DNA of 64,000 nt from Antitrichia curtipendula (lineage: Eukaryota; Streptophyta; Bryopsida; Hypnales; Leucodontaceae). Location: assembly GCA_951230915.1 (NCBI GenBank), contig OX579636.1, forward strand, positions 4,603,001-4,667,000, read 5' to 3'. Positions 36,357-48,321 of this stretch are shown piece by piece; within the stretch, counting starts at the first letter, position 1; each line of letters starts with the position of its first letter. The position numbers and the translations under genes are program-made. The notes under the pieces are model-generated. The model saw nothing but the letters and a program-made list of their open reading frames with translations. It ran no database searches and was not told the DNA's origin.

Positions 36357-37262
36357 ATGGAAGCCCCTGCAAACATGAAAGGACCCCTGTTGCAGGCCTC
36401 TGTTCCATCTGCAGGCACCCGATATTCTAAACCCTATGCCGACCCAGAAACCACATCTACCAGCGACTCTGCATCCCACTACGACATGAGCCTCATTCCC
36501 GACACGCGCGTTTTCTTCCCTCCGAAGCACCCCTCTGTCACCCTCACTTCCCGTGCCGAATCGATTCTCAAGACCAAGGGGATCTACAGCCACGACCCCC
36601 TTCTCCAGCACAACCCCGAGGAGCTTTGGCGCTTCCTCGCGTCCCACCTCAAGTCTCCCCACATGGCCGTTTCCATTGCAGGCACCCACACCGAAAGAAC
36701 CTCAAGCACATCAACCTTGCACAACTCCAGTACGTCCAGCACCACCCACACCGTCACCGATTTCTCCATCCAACTGGACATGTCCAATTACGTGAACCCG
36801 CAGTGGTCCCGGATCTTCACCAGCCCCTCTCGCAAGGCGAGTAAAGACGCAGTCACGGCCACAGTGAAGGAGACGCTGGAGGAGTACGCGAGCAGCAAGA
36901 ACGCATTGAAGGAGTTTAGTCTCATCAAGTTTGTGGAGTGGGACTTCGAGGAGCTCACGAAATCGCTCAAGGAGATTGTGAGGTCGACGGGGTATCGATC
37001 CACGGTGACCATAACTTTTCCGATGCAAGATTACAAAGTGGTGGCGTATGCTTCCAATCAGTTTTCCAAAGCGGCGCATTCGAAAGTCGCTGAAGTGCTG
37101 CTCTGGCCGGCGTGGACAATCGCAAGGAAGCGCACGAAGAATCGACTGGTGTGTGCGTACGGGATGGTAGCCAGTGAGGAGGTGTTTCGTGCCAGAAATC
37201 ACCGCCAAATTTATAATGCGGTGGAGCAGAGGTTCAAAAAGGACTTCATGACTGCTGTGTAA
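36357..37262 (+). CDS. Uncharacterised fungal-like protein, copy 1 (301 aa)
   Basis: The function is unknown. The N-terminal 90 residues are Ser/Thr/Pro-rich and probably disordered. A conserved-looking core follows: HTVTDFSIQLDMSNYV, EYASSKNALKEFSL, IVRSTGYRSTVTITFPMQDY, then WPAWTIARKR. From memory, this order of motifs (VTDF...L, ALKEF, VRSTxYRGxV, a hydrophobic LWxxxWP segment, then basic residues) is typical of a large family of uncharacterised fungal proteins. I know no flowering-plant counterpart. Compared with copy 2, 27 nt are missing at about 37100, which removes most of the hydrophobic, probably membrane-spanning segment. The frame is otherwise open. Codons are richer in G+C than the surroundings. 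Fungal transfer is inference. Confidence 0.6.
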   Translation: MEAPANMKGPLLQASVPSAGTRYSKPYADPETTSTSDSASHYDMSLIPDTRVFFPPKHPSVTLTSRAESILKTKGIYSHDPLLQHNPEELWRFLASHLKSPHMAVSIAGTHTERTSSTSTLHNSSTSSTTHTVTDFSIQLDMSNYVNPQWSRIFTSPSRKASKDAVTATVKETLEEYASSKNALKEFSLIKFVEWDFEELTKSLKEIVRSTGYRSTVTITFPMQDYKVVAYASNQFSKAAHSKVAEVLLWPAWTIARKRTKNRLVCAYGMVASEEVFRARNHRQIYNAVEQRFKKDFMTAV

Positions 37263-38227
37263 TTAATCAGACCACAAAAGATCGACTCCGTTCGAATTTG
37301 AAGACACGGAGCTCAGAGCCGTCAATCGTCACAAGGAGGTGGCCGATGTAGTGTTCTTGCACGTCCTCAACAGTTCTTTTTTAGTACACCTCGTATTCTT
37401 TATAAATCTGAATTTTCAGTGAATTGGTGCAATTTCAGTCGCCTTACTGATGCCTCCGCCCGATGCCAGTTCTAATTTTTAGAGCTTTGGGCTCTTGAAT
37501 TCAACAGTTTCGGTGCTCTGGGACACGCCTTTTTAACAAATAAGGCTAATCATTTAGATTGCAACTCTTGATGTTGCTCATGTCACAAGTGGGGTGAGCA
37601 ACCTAGAACGACGCAGATATAAGGATTTGTAGAAAATCCGTGTCGTTGCTAAAACCTGTACTGCACAGTACATTGAATATGATGGAACGAAGTTGAAAAC
37701 CATTGATAATTTTTGTTAAATCTTGGTTGTCGTGAGCTTGCATCTGCTCCCACTTGTATGTCACACAAGGATATCAACATCTTGCAGTAGAGATTTGAAG
37801 TGATTCATGTGCAATCTGCAGTATTGACAGGATACCAAAGATAATGTGACATTCCCTTTGAAGGCAAATGTCATGCTTGCTTCTCAGCCTGATTATGGAT
37901 GATTGACTACAAATGCGTAGTACTTATGGTAGCATGGCGTTCCCTGAAAGCTTGAATTGAACTCTCCTTGAGTAAGTGTCAAGCCAGGAGAGGAGGTTTC
38001 ATTCTACAGTGAGGTAGCTGGATGGATTTTTCTGAAACCTTCAAATATTTCATGTTCAAAAGCATCACAAAGTTGTATCCAGCTGGAAACCTCTTGGCTC
38101 AAAATAATTCACAATTCCTACATTTCACACCATCTAATTTTTGCTCTTCCATTCTCAAGCACAATTTAAATACGACACCAAGTGACTTGAGTTGTGCAGA
38201 AAGAAAGAACTAACACATTGTACTGTA
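37263..38227. other. 3' flank of the fungal-like gene, copy 1
   Basis: Non-coding and collinear in part with 45724-46440 (TGAATTGGTGCAATTTCAGT, CTTGATGTTGCTCAT, GTCGTTG). It ends at the TA target of the Tc1 element. Confidence 0.5.
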
Positions 38228-40301
38228 CAGTACCCGGCAAGTCTGATTCGTCCACCCTGCACCAAATTGAGTCTTCTCCGAAGTCACTCCTGGTACTTCG
38301 AAGCGCTTCCGCTTCTCCACCTGTTCGAATTAGAAGCTAAAATTAGTGACATTAGGTTAATCACTAATGTAACTACAAGTGTCACTGAGCATTTAATGAG
38401 ATACATGAAAAATCTTGGTGGAAATCCTAAATTAACAACCATGTGTCATTGTGGTGGGAACTCCAGCATACAACTTCTAGAATCATCGATGTACATGGAG
38501 ATCTCAGATTTGCTCAAACTGAACTGAAATTTTGTACAAATGGAGCTTGTGAATGAACTCATTGAACTCAAATTTTTGTCTTGGAGATGTTCAATGCATG
38601 GATTTCTATTTCATCATTCTCTTGCTAGGCAATAGTTGTTAGAGAGCAGTTGTTATCAAACCTTGTGAATGCAAGCAATTTTGATGTGAGGGCTGATTTT
38701 TATGTCTTCAAGCTCAATTGGTGAGTTTTGGTATACTTTGATTGCCACTAAGTAGGAATGCTTGTGTGACAGTGTAGCATTGCCAAGATTTCGAAATTCA
38801 TGTTGTGAAGCATTTTTTGAGTGTTTCAGAATTGAGATGCATTTCAATCCCTGTGCATACTTCAAGTTCTTCTAACTGAAAGTGAAATTTCGAAATGCAT
38901 TGCAAAAGACTTGGCATTTAGAGGTATGTTTAGATATGTTCAACTGTGTAACGCAATAGATCACTCATGTTGTGTCTTGCTATGTCTTGCAGGTTAGAGA
39001 CTACATTCTAATTTCATCAACATTTGCATTTTGAAGTGTATTTTCTTCTGTTTAGATTGTGCAAAAATGGGAGGTCGACGTTTGAGTATAGAAGAAAAAG
39101 GTGTCATAGTTGGAATGAGTCATTCCGGTTTGTCACAACGTAGCATTGCTGTGAGGTTAGGCATACCACGTTCCACTATTGAGTACGTTTTGAAGAAATT
39201 CCGCAATGATGGAACAGTGGTCACTCGTAAGGTTGTACGTCGGCGTTGCAAACTAACTGATCGAGATAGAAGGGAGTTGGGACATATTCTTACACAGAAT
39301 AGATGCATTCCGCTTGTATCTATCAAAGAAAAGATGACCGAGAAAGTTTGTGTGCGTACGTTACGAAAAGAGATTAAACGTATAGGATTTCATAACCGCG
39401 TTGCAGCAAAGAAGCCATTTCTTAGTAATAAGCACAAGGCTCATAGATTGATATTTGCCAAAAAATATCAAGCTTGGGAAGTATTGGATTGGATGAATGT
39501 AATATGGACAGATGAGGCCTCATTCGAGATTGGCAAGAATTCACGACAAGTGAAGGTTTGGCGGCGACCATACGAACGTTATTCACAGGATTGCTTAGCG
39601 CCCATTTTCAAATCCGGCCGCACATCCGTCATGATTTGGGGTGCTTTTACAGGTTACGAGAAGTGCCCCATTGTTGTTATGCCATTTGATAGACGGACGA
39701 GTGCTAATTTTGTGGATGTTGTGTATGAGGGGCGATTGAGTGGCTTTTATTTTATGCACGATGATCCACAAAGTCTTTTGCTCATGGAGGATGGCGCCCC
39801 AGTGCATCGCTCTACCTTACCAAGACAATGGCGAGAAGCGCATAAGATTCAGAAGATTACATGGCCTGCAAACTCGCCAAACTTGAATCCTATAGAGAAT
39901 GTATGGATGATTTTAAAAGACTTTGTACAAAATGAGACCAGACCAAACAACAAAGATGAATTGGTCAAAAGCATTGAGAGGGCATGGGAAGCCGTACCTA
40001 TGGAGACTCTCGATATCCTCATTGCTAGCATGCCTCGCCGAATGAAGGCCATAATCAATGCAGGGGGCGGTAGTACTAAGTGGTAGATAGTGTGTCACTA
40101 AATGCCCTATTGTTGTATATTTTGACTTTTTTAATGTAATAAATCATTATATTATAAAACTAGACTTCAATATCTTCCAAATGCAATTTACGGTTTGCAA
40201 TTCCATGGATTTTTGAGCCACTGGTGGCATTTCCAAGTTCCAAGTTCACTGCTGAATTTCAGCAGTAGCAGGGGTGGACGAATTAGACTTGCCGGGTACT
40301 G
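38228..40301 (+). mobile_element. Tc1/mariner transposon, 2.07 kb, TA target
   Basis: The left end CAGTACCCGGCAAGTCTGAT and the right end are inverted repeats over about 28 bp with one mismatch. TA flanks each side (38226-38227 and 40302-40303). It carries one transposase gene at 39067-40086. The copy-2 paralogous segment near 46420-46460 lacks the insertion. The 840 bases before the gene show no further open frame with recognised similarity. Confidence 0.92.
39067..40086 (+). CDS. Tc1-type transposase, DD34E
   Basis: 339-aa cut-and-paste transposase. The N-terminal helix-turn-helix region (residues about 5-60, GLSQRSIAVRLGIPRSTIEYVLKK) is followed by a second helical DNA-binding region. The RNase-H-like catalytic core has D149 (WTDEASF), D242 (LLMEDGAPVHRS) and E277 (SPNLNPIENVW). 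D242 and E277 are separated by 34 residues, the Tc1-like DD34E spacing. Typical plant mariner elements are DD39D. The frame is complete and all three acidic residues are present. I chose the Met at 39067 because MGGRRLSIEEKG is a typical family start; an upstream in-frame Met at 39031 adds 12 unlikely residues. A TTGCAG acceptor-like site at 38987-38992 allows a leader intron. Confidence 0.93.
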   Translation: MGGRRLSIEEKGVIVGMSHSGLSQRSIAVRLGIPRSTIEYVLKKFRNDGTVVTRKVVRRRCKLTDRDRRELGHILTQNRCIPLVSIKEKMTEKVCVRTLRKEIKRIGFHNRVAAKKPFLSNKHKAHRLIFAKKYQAWEVLDWMNVIWTDEASFEIGKNSRQVKVWRRPYERYSQDCLAPIFKSGRTSVMIWGAFTGYEKCPIVVMPFDRRTSANFVDVVYEGRLSGFYFMHDDPQSLLLMEDGAPVHRSTLPRQWREAHKIQKITWPANSPNLNPIENVWMILKDFVQNETRPNNKDELVKSIERAWEAVPMETLDILIASMPRRMKAIINAGGGSTKW

Positions 40302-40350
40302 TATAGTACAATACAGGACAATAGGGGGTGTCAAAGTTCTTGACTTCTGG

Positions 40351-43300
40351 GATCATGTGGACTAAGGTAGGAGGTGCTGAAACCGAGCAGGCATTAAGAA
40401 TCGACCCTAGAAAAGGTCTGTAAATAGTAGATGTGGTTGATGAAATGGATCGCATTTTGTAAGGTAGGATATAGTGACAACAAGTGTGTGATTTTAGGAT
40501 GAAGGGCGGTGTCTATAGTCGACTATTCTGTAGCATTCATGAAACATGAACATGTAATTTAGATGCAATTAAGGAATTGGATATTACAATAGATAAGTAG
40601 ATGTAAATGAAAGTGGGCCCTCCAATAAATGGTAGAAGGACAGCCATTTCTTTGTGATTGCCAAGTACTTCAGAGATTCATTACACCAAATATTGCATCC
40701 AATTACATGCAATGTTCAAAACAATTTTTAAACAAGGAAGCACAATTTTAAGTTCCATGTTCGGGGAAGGGGGGGGGGGCACTTAGTTCTACTACAACAA
40801 CCCCCATGCAAACAAGTGGATTCTAATAAACTATAATGACTATAGGTTTCTATTGCCAAAATTTCCAGCTCAAATAAAACATTAAATGATTTCTAGAAGA
40901 GGTTGAAAATGAACTAAAATGGCATGTTTTTCAACTCAAATAATTATAGAGAACACATTTAGATGATCATTGAATCGATATTAAACTCAAAATGAACTTT
41001 CAATTGAGAGTTGTTTTAAGAAATTTTTGTTCATTTTTAGACAATTTTTTCTTATATAATATAGGAATGTGAAAGTTATTTTTTAGTTCTATAGTGTATC
41101 TTTTTACTTCAAAATTTTTTAAATAAATATCATTGACAAATAAAAATATCAATAAAGCAAAACATAAACTTTCAAAGTAGAAGAATCTATTCATATATTT
41201 TTTAATTTTTTTTAATTTATAATTCAAAAAGTAAATAGGGGGTCCAAAGTTTTATTTGCATGTGGTTTCTAATGGACACTCTAAATGAACTTCCTGAGCC
41301 AATTTATTAGGCTTTGTTTTGGACAAAGCTTATTTCAATAAATGAACAAAGAATTCAATATGGCATTAGGCCTATTTTATTTTTACAAGGCATCCTATAT
41401 TCAATATGAGATAGTACGCGATTACTACCCCCTATATTTGTTATAAATTTTTATATCAACATCCTATTTTGGAAGAAAATTCAATTTTGTTTGCCAATTT
41501 TTTTTAAATATCCTATATTTGGACTCACGTTTATTTTTACAACTAATATCCAATGATGTCCTATAGCAATTACATCCCCGCAGCTAAAGTCTTAAGAATG
41601 TATTGACTTGTAGTGAGCGGTAAACTCTATATATGTTGATAAAAAGTAGACCTTCTTAACTTTCATATTTTTTCAAATCCATACTTTCCTTTTCTTTGTT
41701 TCAAGAAATTAATTAAATCTCAAAGGTTCCCATTAATTCAAGCATAAATTACTTCAAAAAAAAATTCAATTTCCTCAAATTGAAAAGACAAAAAATCCTT
41801 TCTAGGCTTCAATTTTAGTTGTGTGACTTTAAAGTTCCCAACTACTTTAGTTGAAGCTAAAATGTTCTCATTTTAGCTTCATTTGACCATCTTTGTCACA
41901 GACTCACAGATTCATTCCATCATTTTTTATTATTTGTAACTCCAAAAGACCATATAGTCACAAAATAGATCCTATTTTTGTCAATAGAGAAATCCCAAAG
42001 GTTACTTTAGAAATTGGCTATACCAATTGAAATTTTATAACAATATGAACTTTGGATCTTTAACCATTGAGTGTTGATTTTTTAATTTTAGAGTGGCATG
42101 GTAGAAAAATTTGCACCATAATGTTCTACACTATATTAAAACCCTTTAGAGAAATTTTCAGATTTTTTGAACACCAATTGCATTTGATATGAATTGTTTC
42201 ACTTTTATCTAGAAATCCAAGGCAATTTCAATTTTTTTCCAAAACATGTCAAATTATTAATGACAAATAGAAGATATCTAATCACATTTCTAAAATATAA
42301 ATACAAAAGATTATATTCTTAGGTACTTGCAAATGAAGTCAATGAAAATGATAATAGGTTCAGCCTTTGAAGGTTATAAATGTGTAGACTTTAATTGAGA
42401 TGGAAGTCTTGGTAATTGTAAATTTGTTATGGTTAATTTTGGAAGTGTATCTTGAGCAATAGCTAGTGTAATACCCTATATTTTGTCAATATAGAAACCT
42501 CAAAGATTTGAACCACCCCATAGGTTGGCTTAAATTTCTTTCTGACTTTTATACATATTTTTTTTAATTCCAATTTTTTGGGCCCTTATTCTTGCCTTTA
42601 TTTTATGGCCCCCAGAGGTTCTCATTGGTTCCGTCAAGATCTTTTGAAGTCCTTCAATTAAAAAGGCACCATAGGCTTCAATTTTACTTATGCAATTTCA
42701 AAATTCCGTTGTTTTCCAGTTCTAGCTTCATCTTATCATTTTCATCTTGGATTCATTCTATATTTTTCATCATGCCTTCATTCCAATACATTAGTACATT
42801 TTTTTGATACAAAATTGCATAGCATCATATTCATTTGTTGTTCATTTGAGTTGCAGATCCTTACATCTAATTCTACAGTCATAGTTCCTTAACTGATTTC
42901 CAAACCCTAAATGGAAAAAAAAATGGAAGCTCGCAGGCTCAAGTTGATAAGCTCACAAAATAGCATCCTTGATTTAAACACTAGAATTGGGAAATGAAAT
43001 GCTTAAGGCACTTCCAAAACGCTAATAAAAAACCATTGAATTAGTAGGGACTTCTACTAAATACAATGTAAACACTCTTTTTATGACTTTTAAACTGTAA
43101 ATTCTATTAAAATTGAGCAAAATAAAAAAATAAAAAAATCTTAAAAAAATCTTGAAAAAATCTTGAGACTTGAGGTGACGAACTGACAACAACTTGAGGG
43201 TTTACACCTAAATGCACAAACTTTGGGTAAATAAGACCCATGCCCTACTTTAATGAGAATTTTTATTCTCCTTTAGATTGACTTCTAAACAAATGAATGT

Positions 43301-44237
43301 TATTTAAGGGTTAAAATATCTCCAATGTAATGAATAGATTACTTATTTTCTGATTTTTCTTTGACGAACCCGTCATTTCTTTTTGGAACAATATCTACCA
43401 CAAGCCTTTACAAGATTAGTACAATTCTAGAAGGATAAAGTTTGATAGGATAAAACCTGTGAAAGAGGGCCAAATTTTACCCCCCAAAAAGCATTGCTTT
43501 GGACGAGCATTTGGAGATTATACCATTTGTTTTGGGAGCTTTCAATTTGAGCTTTACCATCTATTTTCTTTTAATTCCCATATTGAATCATTTTTTCAAG
43601 TACCTAGTCCAGTTCTTTCTCTATGTTTTATTTTAAATATTAAAAAATTCAATTTTTCCACTAGTCTTTTTCCAATTTTTTCCAATTGCAACTGTTGTTT
43701 ACGCCCAATTCCACCGGCTATCAATGAAATAACCGGTAGTCTCCCAAAACATTGCTCTGGATCGCCAAGACCTACCATACATGAATTGCCTGGTTTTGTG
43801 TTAACATTGGCTGCAAACACTTGTCTCAGATTGGGGGATGGGGCCGGTTGGTTGGAACAACTTTCTTGCCTTTAAATATTCACTAGCAGCACCAAGCCAT
43901 GGCTATCATGTCACTGCTCAAACGAGCCTGACTGGAATCAAACCCGGACCACATAACCATGATACTTAGTCCCTCTCCAACCAACCTCCGAACTCATGAC
44001 TTGGTGACCCTCTCTACCTACACTTTGCAATTTATAAATCATTTTTCCACCCAGGCACTTCAAATCCTTTTACTTTACCTGGTTACTGATAACTAAAGTG
44101 TCTATTCTCGAAAGGGAAGAGTAGTTTTGAATCAATGGTCATTGATCCGTTGGACATTGGCTCATTGTCAATACGAATAGACACTTTATTCACGCCGGCC
44201 TTCTTTGAAAGACCGGAGTTTCTATCTATCTGAATCG
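40351..44237. other. AT-rich gene-free stretch
   Basis: A TA plus AGGTAGGAGGTGCTG transposon end lies at about 40360. A run of G occurs near 40770. A 138-codon open frame at 43459-43875 has no domain I recognise. The only other sign is the tRNA-like block at 43930-44000. I see no gene. Confidence 0.45.
43930..44000 (-). repeat. tRNA-related block, possible SINE head
   Basis: On the minus strand the sequence reads GGTTGGTTGGAGAGGGACTA, and downstream GGTTTGATTCC (complement of 43934-43944). The second is one mismatch from the RNA polymerase III B box GGTTCGANTCC, at a plausible tRNA spacing. No complete cloverleaf is evident, so this is not called as a tRNA gene. Confidence 0.35.
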
Positions 44238-46482
44238 CCTGATGTCAATGAATGACGTCACGGATACTGTACATCGCAGCATAGCGTCATGACAATGAAA
44301 TTCATCCATTTTCTACTGTTCGTTCGCCACGTTGGGGAGATCGACTGTCAACAATGGCCGGAAGGAGATACATTCCGCGTGGAGCTTCCCCAGTTCCCCT
44401 CGGACACTCCTCTCACGACGCAGCCCATGCGCGCCGCGGCTTTGGCGGAACGGTAGATTACTCGTTGTCCGTGCCAAGTTATTAAGGAAGTCCTCCTGCT
44501 GGACCTGATCGATAACTGCTTCTTGTCTCTCGATCCGTCTTTTATAAATCTCCAAGTCCCTGTTTCTAGCTGCTAATACTTTTCAAGCCCTGTCTGCGCT
44601 TGCATTCTCTGTCTGTAGCACCCTCCTGACTAGCACCGAATCTCTCAAGGAACAAGTTTCGAGAGTTCCAGTGGTGACCTGCTTGCTTTCACGTGTCAGC
44701 TCAAACTTGTGGGGGGATACCCGATCGATCCTTGCACCTTGAATTGAGTTAATTGCTGAGGCGAGTGATTAACTAGTGACTTCAACGCAGCATGGAAGCC
44801 CCTGCAAACATGAAAGGACCCCTGTTGCAGGCCTCTGTTCCATCTGAAGGCACCCGAAATTCTAAACCCTACGCCGACCCAGAAACCACATCTACCAGCG
44901 ACTCTGCATCCCACTACGACATGAGCCTCATCCCCGACACGCGCGTTTTCTTCCCCCCGAAGCGCCCCTCTGTCGCCCTCACTTCCCGTGCCGAATCGAT
45001 TCTCAAGACCAAGGGGATCTACAGCCACGACCCCTTCTCGACCACAACCCCGAGGAGCTTTGGCGCTTCCTCGCGTCCCACCTCAAGTCTCCCCACATGG
45101 CCGTTTGCATTGAAGGCACCCACACTGAAACCACCACAAGCACATCAACCTTAAACAACTCCAGTACGTCCAGCACCACCCACACCGTCACCGATTTCTC
45201 CATCCAACTGGACGTGTCCAATTACGTGAACCCGCAGTGGTCCCGGATCTTCACCAGCCCCTCTCGCATGGCGAGTAAAGACGCAGTGACGCCCACAGTG
45301 AAGGAGACGCTGGAGGAGTACGCGAGCAGCAAGAACGCATTGAAGGAGTTTAGTCTCATCAAGTTTGTGGAGTGGGACTTCGAGGAGCTCATAAAATCGC
45401 TCACGGAGATCGTGCGGTCGACGGGGTATCGATCCACGGTGACCATAACTTTTCCGATGCAAGACTACAAAGTGGTGGCGTATGCTTCCAATCGGTTTTC
45501 CAAAGCGGCGCATTCGAAAGTCGTTCAAGTGCTGTGTGTCGTGTCGTGTCTGTGGCTGGTGTTCTGGCCGGCCCTTGCAATCGCAAGGAAGCGCATGAAG
45601 AATCGACTGGTGTGTGCGTACGGGATGGTAGCCAGTGGGGAGGTGTTTTATGCCAGAAATCACCGCCAAATTTATAATGCGGTGGAGCAGAGGCTCAGAC
45701 AGGAAGTCATGACTGCTTTGTAATTAATCAGGCCACAGAATATCGACTCCGTTCGAAATTGATCTCGATGAAGACACTGAGAGAATCCTCAATCGTCACA
45801 AGGAGGTGCAGTTTCAGTGAATTGGTGCAATTTCAGTAGGCTCCTTACTGATGCCTCCCCCCGATGCCAGTTCTAGTTTCTAGAGCTTTGGGCTGATGAA
45901 TTCAACAATTTCGGTGCTCTCGAACACGCCATTTTAACAAAAAGGACAAATCATTTAGATTGCAACTCTTGATGTTGCTCATTTCACAAGTGGGGTGAGC
46001 ATCCTGGATCGACATAGGTATAAGGATTGTAGAAATCCGTGTCGTTGATACAACCTGTACATTGCACCAAATGATCGAATATGTTGGAATGAAGTTGTAA
46101 ACCATTGATAACTTTTGTTAAATCTTGGTTTTCATAAGCTTGCATCTGCTCCTACTTCTATGTCACACAAGGACATCTTGCAGTAGAGATTTCAAGTGAT
46201 TCGTGTGCAATCTGCAGTATTGACAGGATACCGAAGATAAATGTGAAAAAACCATTGTGACAAATTTGCCTTCGAACTCTTGCTTCTCAGCCTTATTCTT
46301 GGGCTCAAAATAATTCACAATTTCTACATCTCACCATATCTAATTTTTGCTCGTCCATTCTCAAGCACAATTTAACTACGGCACCGACCATATGACTTGT
46401 GCAAAAAGAAAGAATTAGCACATTATACTGTAATGTACGGTACAGTACGGGGTAATGGGGTGTGTCAAAGTCCTTGACTTCC
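44238..46482 (+). repeat. Segmental duplication, copy 2, with empty Tc1 site
   Basis: Collinear with 35809-38227 plus 40302-40350. Near 46420-46470 it reads through the position where copy 1 carries the Tc1 element (GCACATTATACTGTAATGTA, then GGGGTGTGTCAAAGTCC). It also lacks about 190 bases present in copy 1 near 37900-38090. Confidence 0.85.
44792..45723 (+). pseudogene. Uncharacterised fungal-like gene, copy 2, frameshifted
   Basis: Paralogue of 36357-37262 with very similar sequence throughout. One C is missing from a C run at about 45031 (CACGACCCC here, CACGACCCCC in copy 1), so the frame breaks after residue HDP. The rest continues in another frame from about 45097 to the shared stop at 45723. 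The possible 5' exon (44354) has a 7-base loss and an early stop. This copy keeps 27 nt absent from copy 1, encoding LCVVSCLWLVFWPALA, a hydrophobic probable membrane segment followed by IARKR. A homopolymer sequencing error cannot be ruled out for the single-C loss, but the 7-base loss supports decay. Confidence 0.7.
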
Positions 46483-48100
46483 AAAGAGAGGTTTCTCTGT
46501 TATTGTGACTATGGTGGACGAGGACCACGTGCCGATGGCAGTCAAGGTCGAGGTTTTATTCTTCCGTCTGGGAGATCCTGTGGACTTCCAAATTGCAGTT
46601 TAAAAGGGTTCTAATATTGGTAGACAAACCATACCTTACATTGGAATAGAATAGTGTTGGTCAACGTTAACCACATATGGTAGGCAGTAAAGTTGTGAAA
46701 CTAATGGACTAGATGAGGCTCGAGAGCATTATGGACATGATGCCAAGTGTAATAGTTCATCACAGACGTCCATATCTGTACTTTTTGCAAATCTAAAGGT
46801 GTAGAAAGAGGGTCTGCATTATGAGTTATAAAGTTTTTCTAACTAGCCTATGGAATGGTGACAAATCTGCCTTGAAAATTGGACTTGACATTATGAGGCC
46901 CTGGTGTGGTCGGTCATATTCATCCTCAGGAGATTCATAGTATTGATAGTCACTGTATGGAATTTGATCATGAATGCCACTATGTCACTGACGGTGTGTG
47001 GGCAAAACATTATGTTCAACCCTTTAGCAACTGGAAGAGCATTGTGAATTATTAGAATTAAGTTGTTTTGTACTCCAACAATATTCTATGGATTTTGAAA
47101 TTGTAGCTTAATCTAATATTTTCACTAAACAATGTAGCCCTTAGGTTGACATTCTTAAAGTATCTTCAGTGCTTTAATACGCATTGGTTGCCTCAAAGGT
47201 CTCTATTTGCATTGATTACTTTTGAAAGCTTGCAACAATTTGGAGATGTATGGTGCTTCCTTTTATCTACAATAGGTATTGTATTTTGAATAGTGTTTTG
47301 TTTAGTTATGCTAAGTTATAGTCAATCAACACATTGCACAAGATATCTAGATTGCAAATCTCAGAGGTCATAGGTTGTTCTACCTTAATCTTCTCATGAG
47401 TTATCAAGAATTGTTGTTGTGCTCTTACTATATATTATTCTACGTGTTAATATGTTGTTGAAATGTGTAGAACAATGATCTACGATATTTGTTTTCAAGT
47501 TCTATGTCTAGGTTTTAATTGATGTAAAGGACAAAATTCTACATACTTATGTTGAATGGAAAATCATAAGGATCTCTCGGGGGGGGTAGTGAGCGGTAGC
47601 AGTAGAAAACTACGTGCAAACAAATGATAGGGTGCCAAAAAAACATTTGAGATAAAAATTATAACTTGTTTTTTTATACTATAGGGTACTAAAACGCCAT
47701 GATATGTCATCAAACTACTATAGGGTATAGAAAAATAGGTCCAATTAGAAAAAAATTAGACCTAGGATACCCCCCTTTTTATTATTATTTTTGGCCAAAA
47801 GTATTAAATGCTGCTGCCTTGTGAGTGGCATATTGAAAGTAATCAATGATTTTATAGTCTTGACTAGTTTCTACAGTAGTCGTTGGCTAAGTGTTTGGCA
47901 TTTAATTTTGTCAATTAATTTTTGAAAATTGGCGGTTTAGGTTGCGGACCCTCTGTTCGTTCCGCTCTGGGGTTTGGGGATTGCATAGTCAGTCTTTTCT
48001 TCTTTGTTTTCTGGCTGTTGTTTTGTGCTTGCGCCGTCAAGTGTGATCCGGTGGTTGAAAATTGCATCGTAAGCGCCCCTTACCCTAGACTCTAATTTCC
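46483..48100. other. Gene-free stretch
   Basis: I see no gene. TCTGGGAGATCCTGTGGACT at about 46568 resembles 40343-40360, so the duplication may extend to there with an insertion or deletion between. There is a G run near 47580. Confidence 0.4.
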
Positions 48101-48101
48101 C

Positions 48102-48321
48102 TTGCTCCTGTTTGTTTTGGAGCCACTTTCTCTGGGTTGTTTGTCTTCCTCACTTAGAAACGTCCTAGCCATTATGTTTGTGAAGTCTCCATTCGTGCAG
48201 CATGCGCAGTCCGGAGGGGGGTGCGACGTGGAAATAGAGCGGGTGCAGTGCGCAGGTATCTCCGGACGCCTCCAAATTTTGCGCGTGGCATTCTGCTGCG
48301 GAATTCAACGCAGTGCAGAAA
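48102..48321 (+). other. Probable 5' leader exon of the F-box-like gene
   Basis: The sequence ends at a strong donor (GCAGAAAG followed by GTAAGTC at 48322). The downstream intron closes at one of two duplicated acceptors (48454 or 48526). An open frame runs through it but does not join the F-box-like frame, so I treat it as an untranslated leader. Confidence 0.4.

Larger units (their letters stand above)
35809..38227 (+). repeat. Segmental duplication, copy 1 (resumes at 40302-40350)
   Basis: Starting at CTGATGTCAATGAATGACGT, this segment is collinear with 44238-46482 over the 5' region, coding region and 3' region of the fungal-like gene. The match continues across the Tc1 insertion, with the right flank at 40302-40350 (GGGGTGTCAAAGTTCTTGACTTC). 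It is in direct orientation, about 8.4 kb from copy 2. About 190 bases near 37900-38090 are absent from copy 2. Confidence 0.85.

Noticed and set aside
36261..37208. Minus-strand open frames of 142 and 165 codons opposite the fungal-like gene
   Set aside because: The plus-strand frame is conserved between the two copies and shows motif order; the reverse frames differ in continuity and have no motif.
43934..43985. A functional tRNA gene on the minus strand
   Set aside because: B-box-like and A-box-like sequences are present, but no complete cloverleaf, anticodon stem or paired acceptor stem could be drawn.
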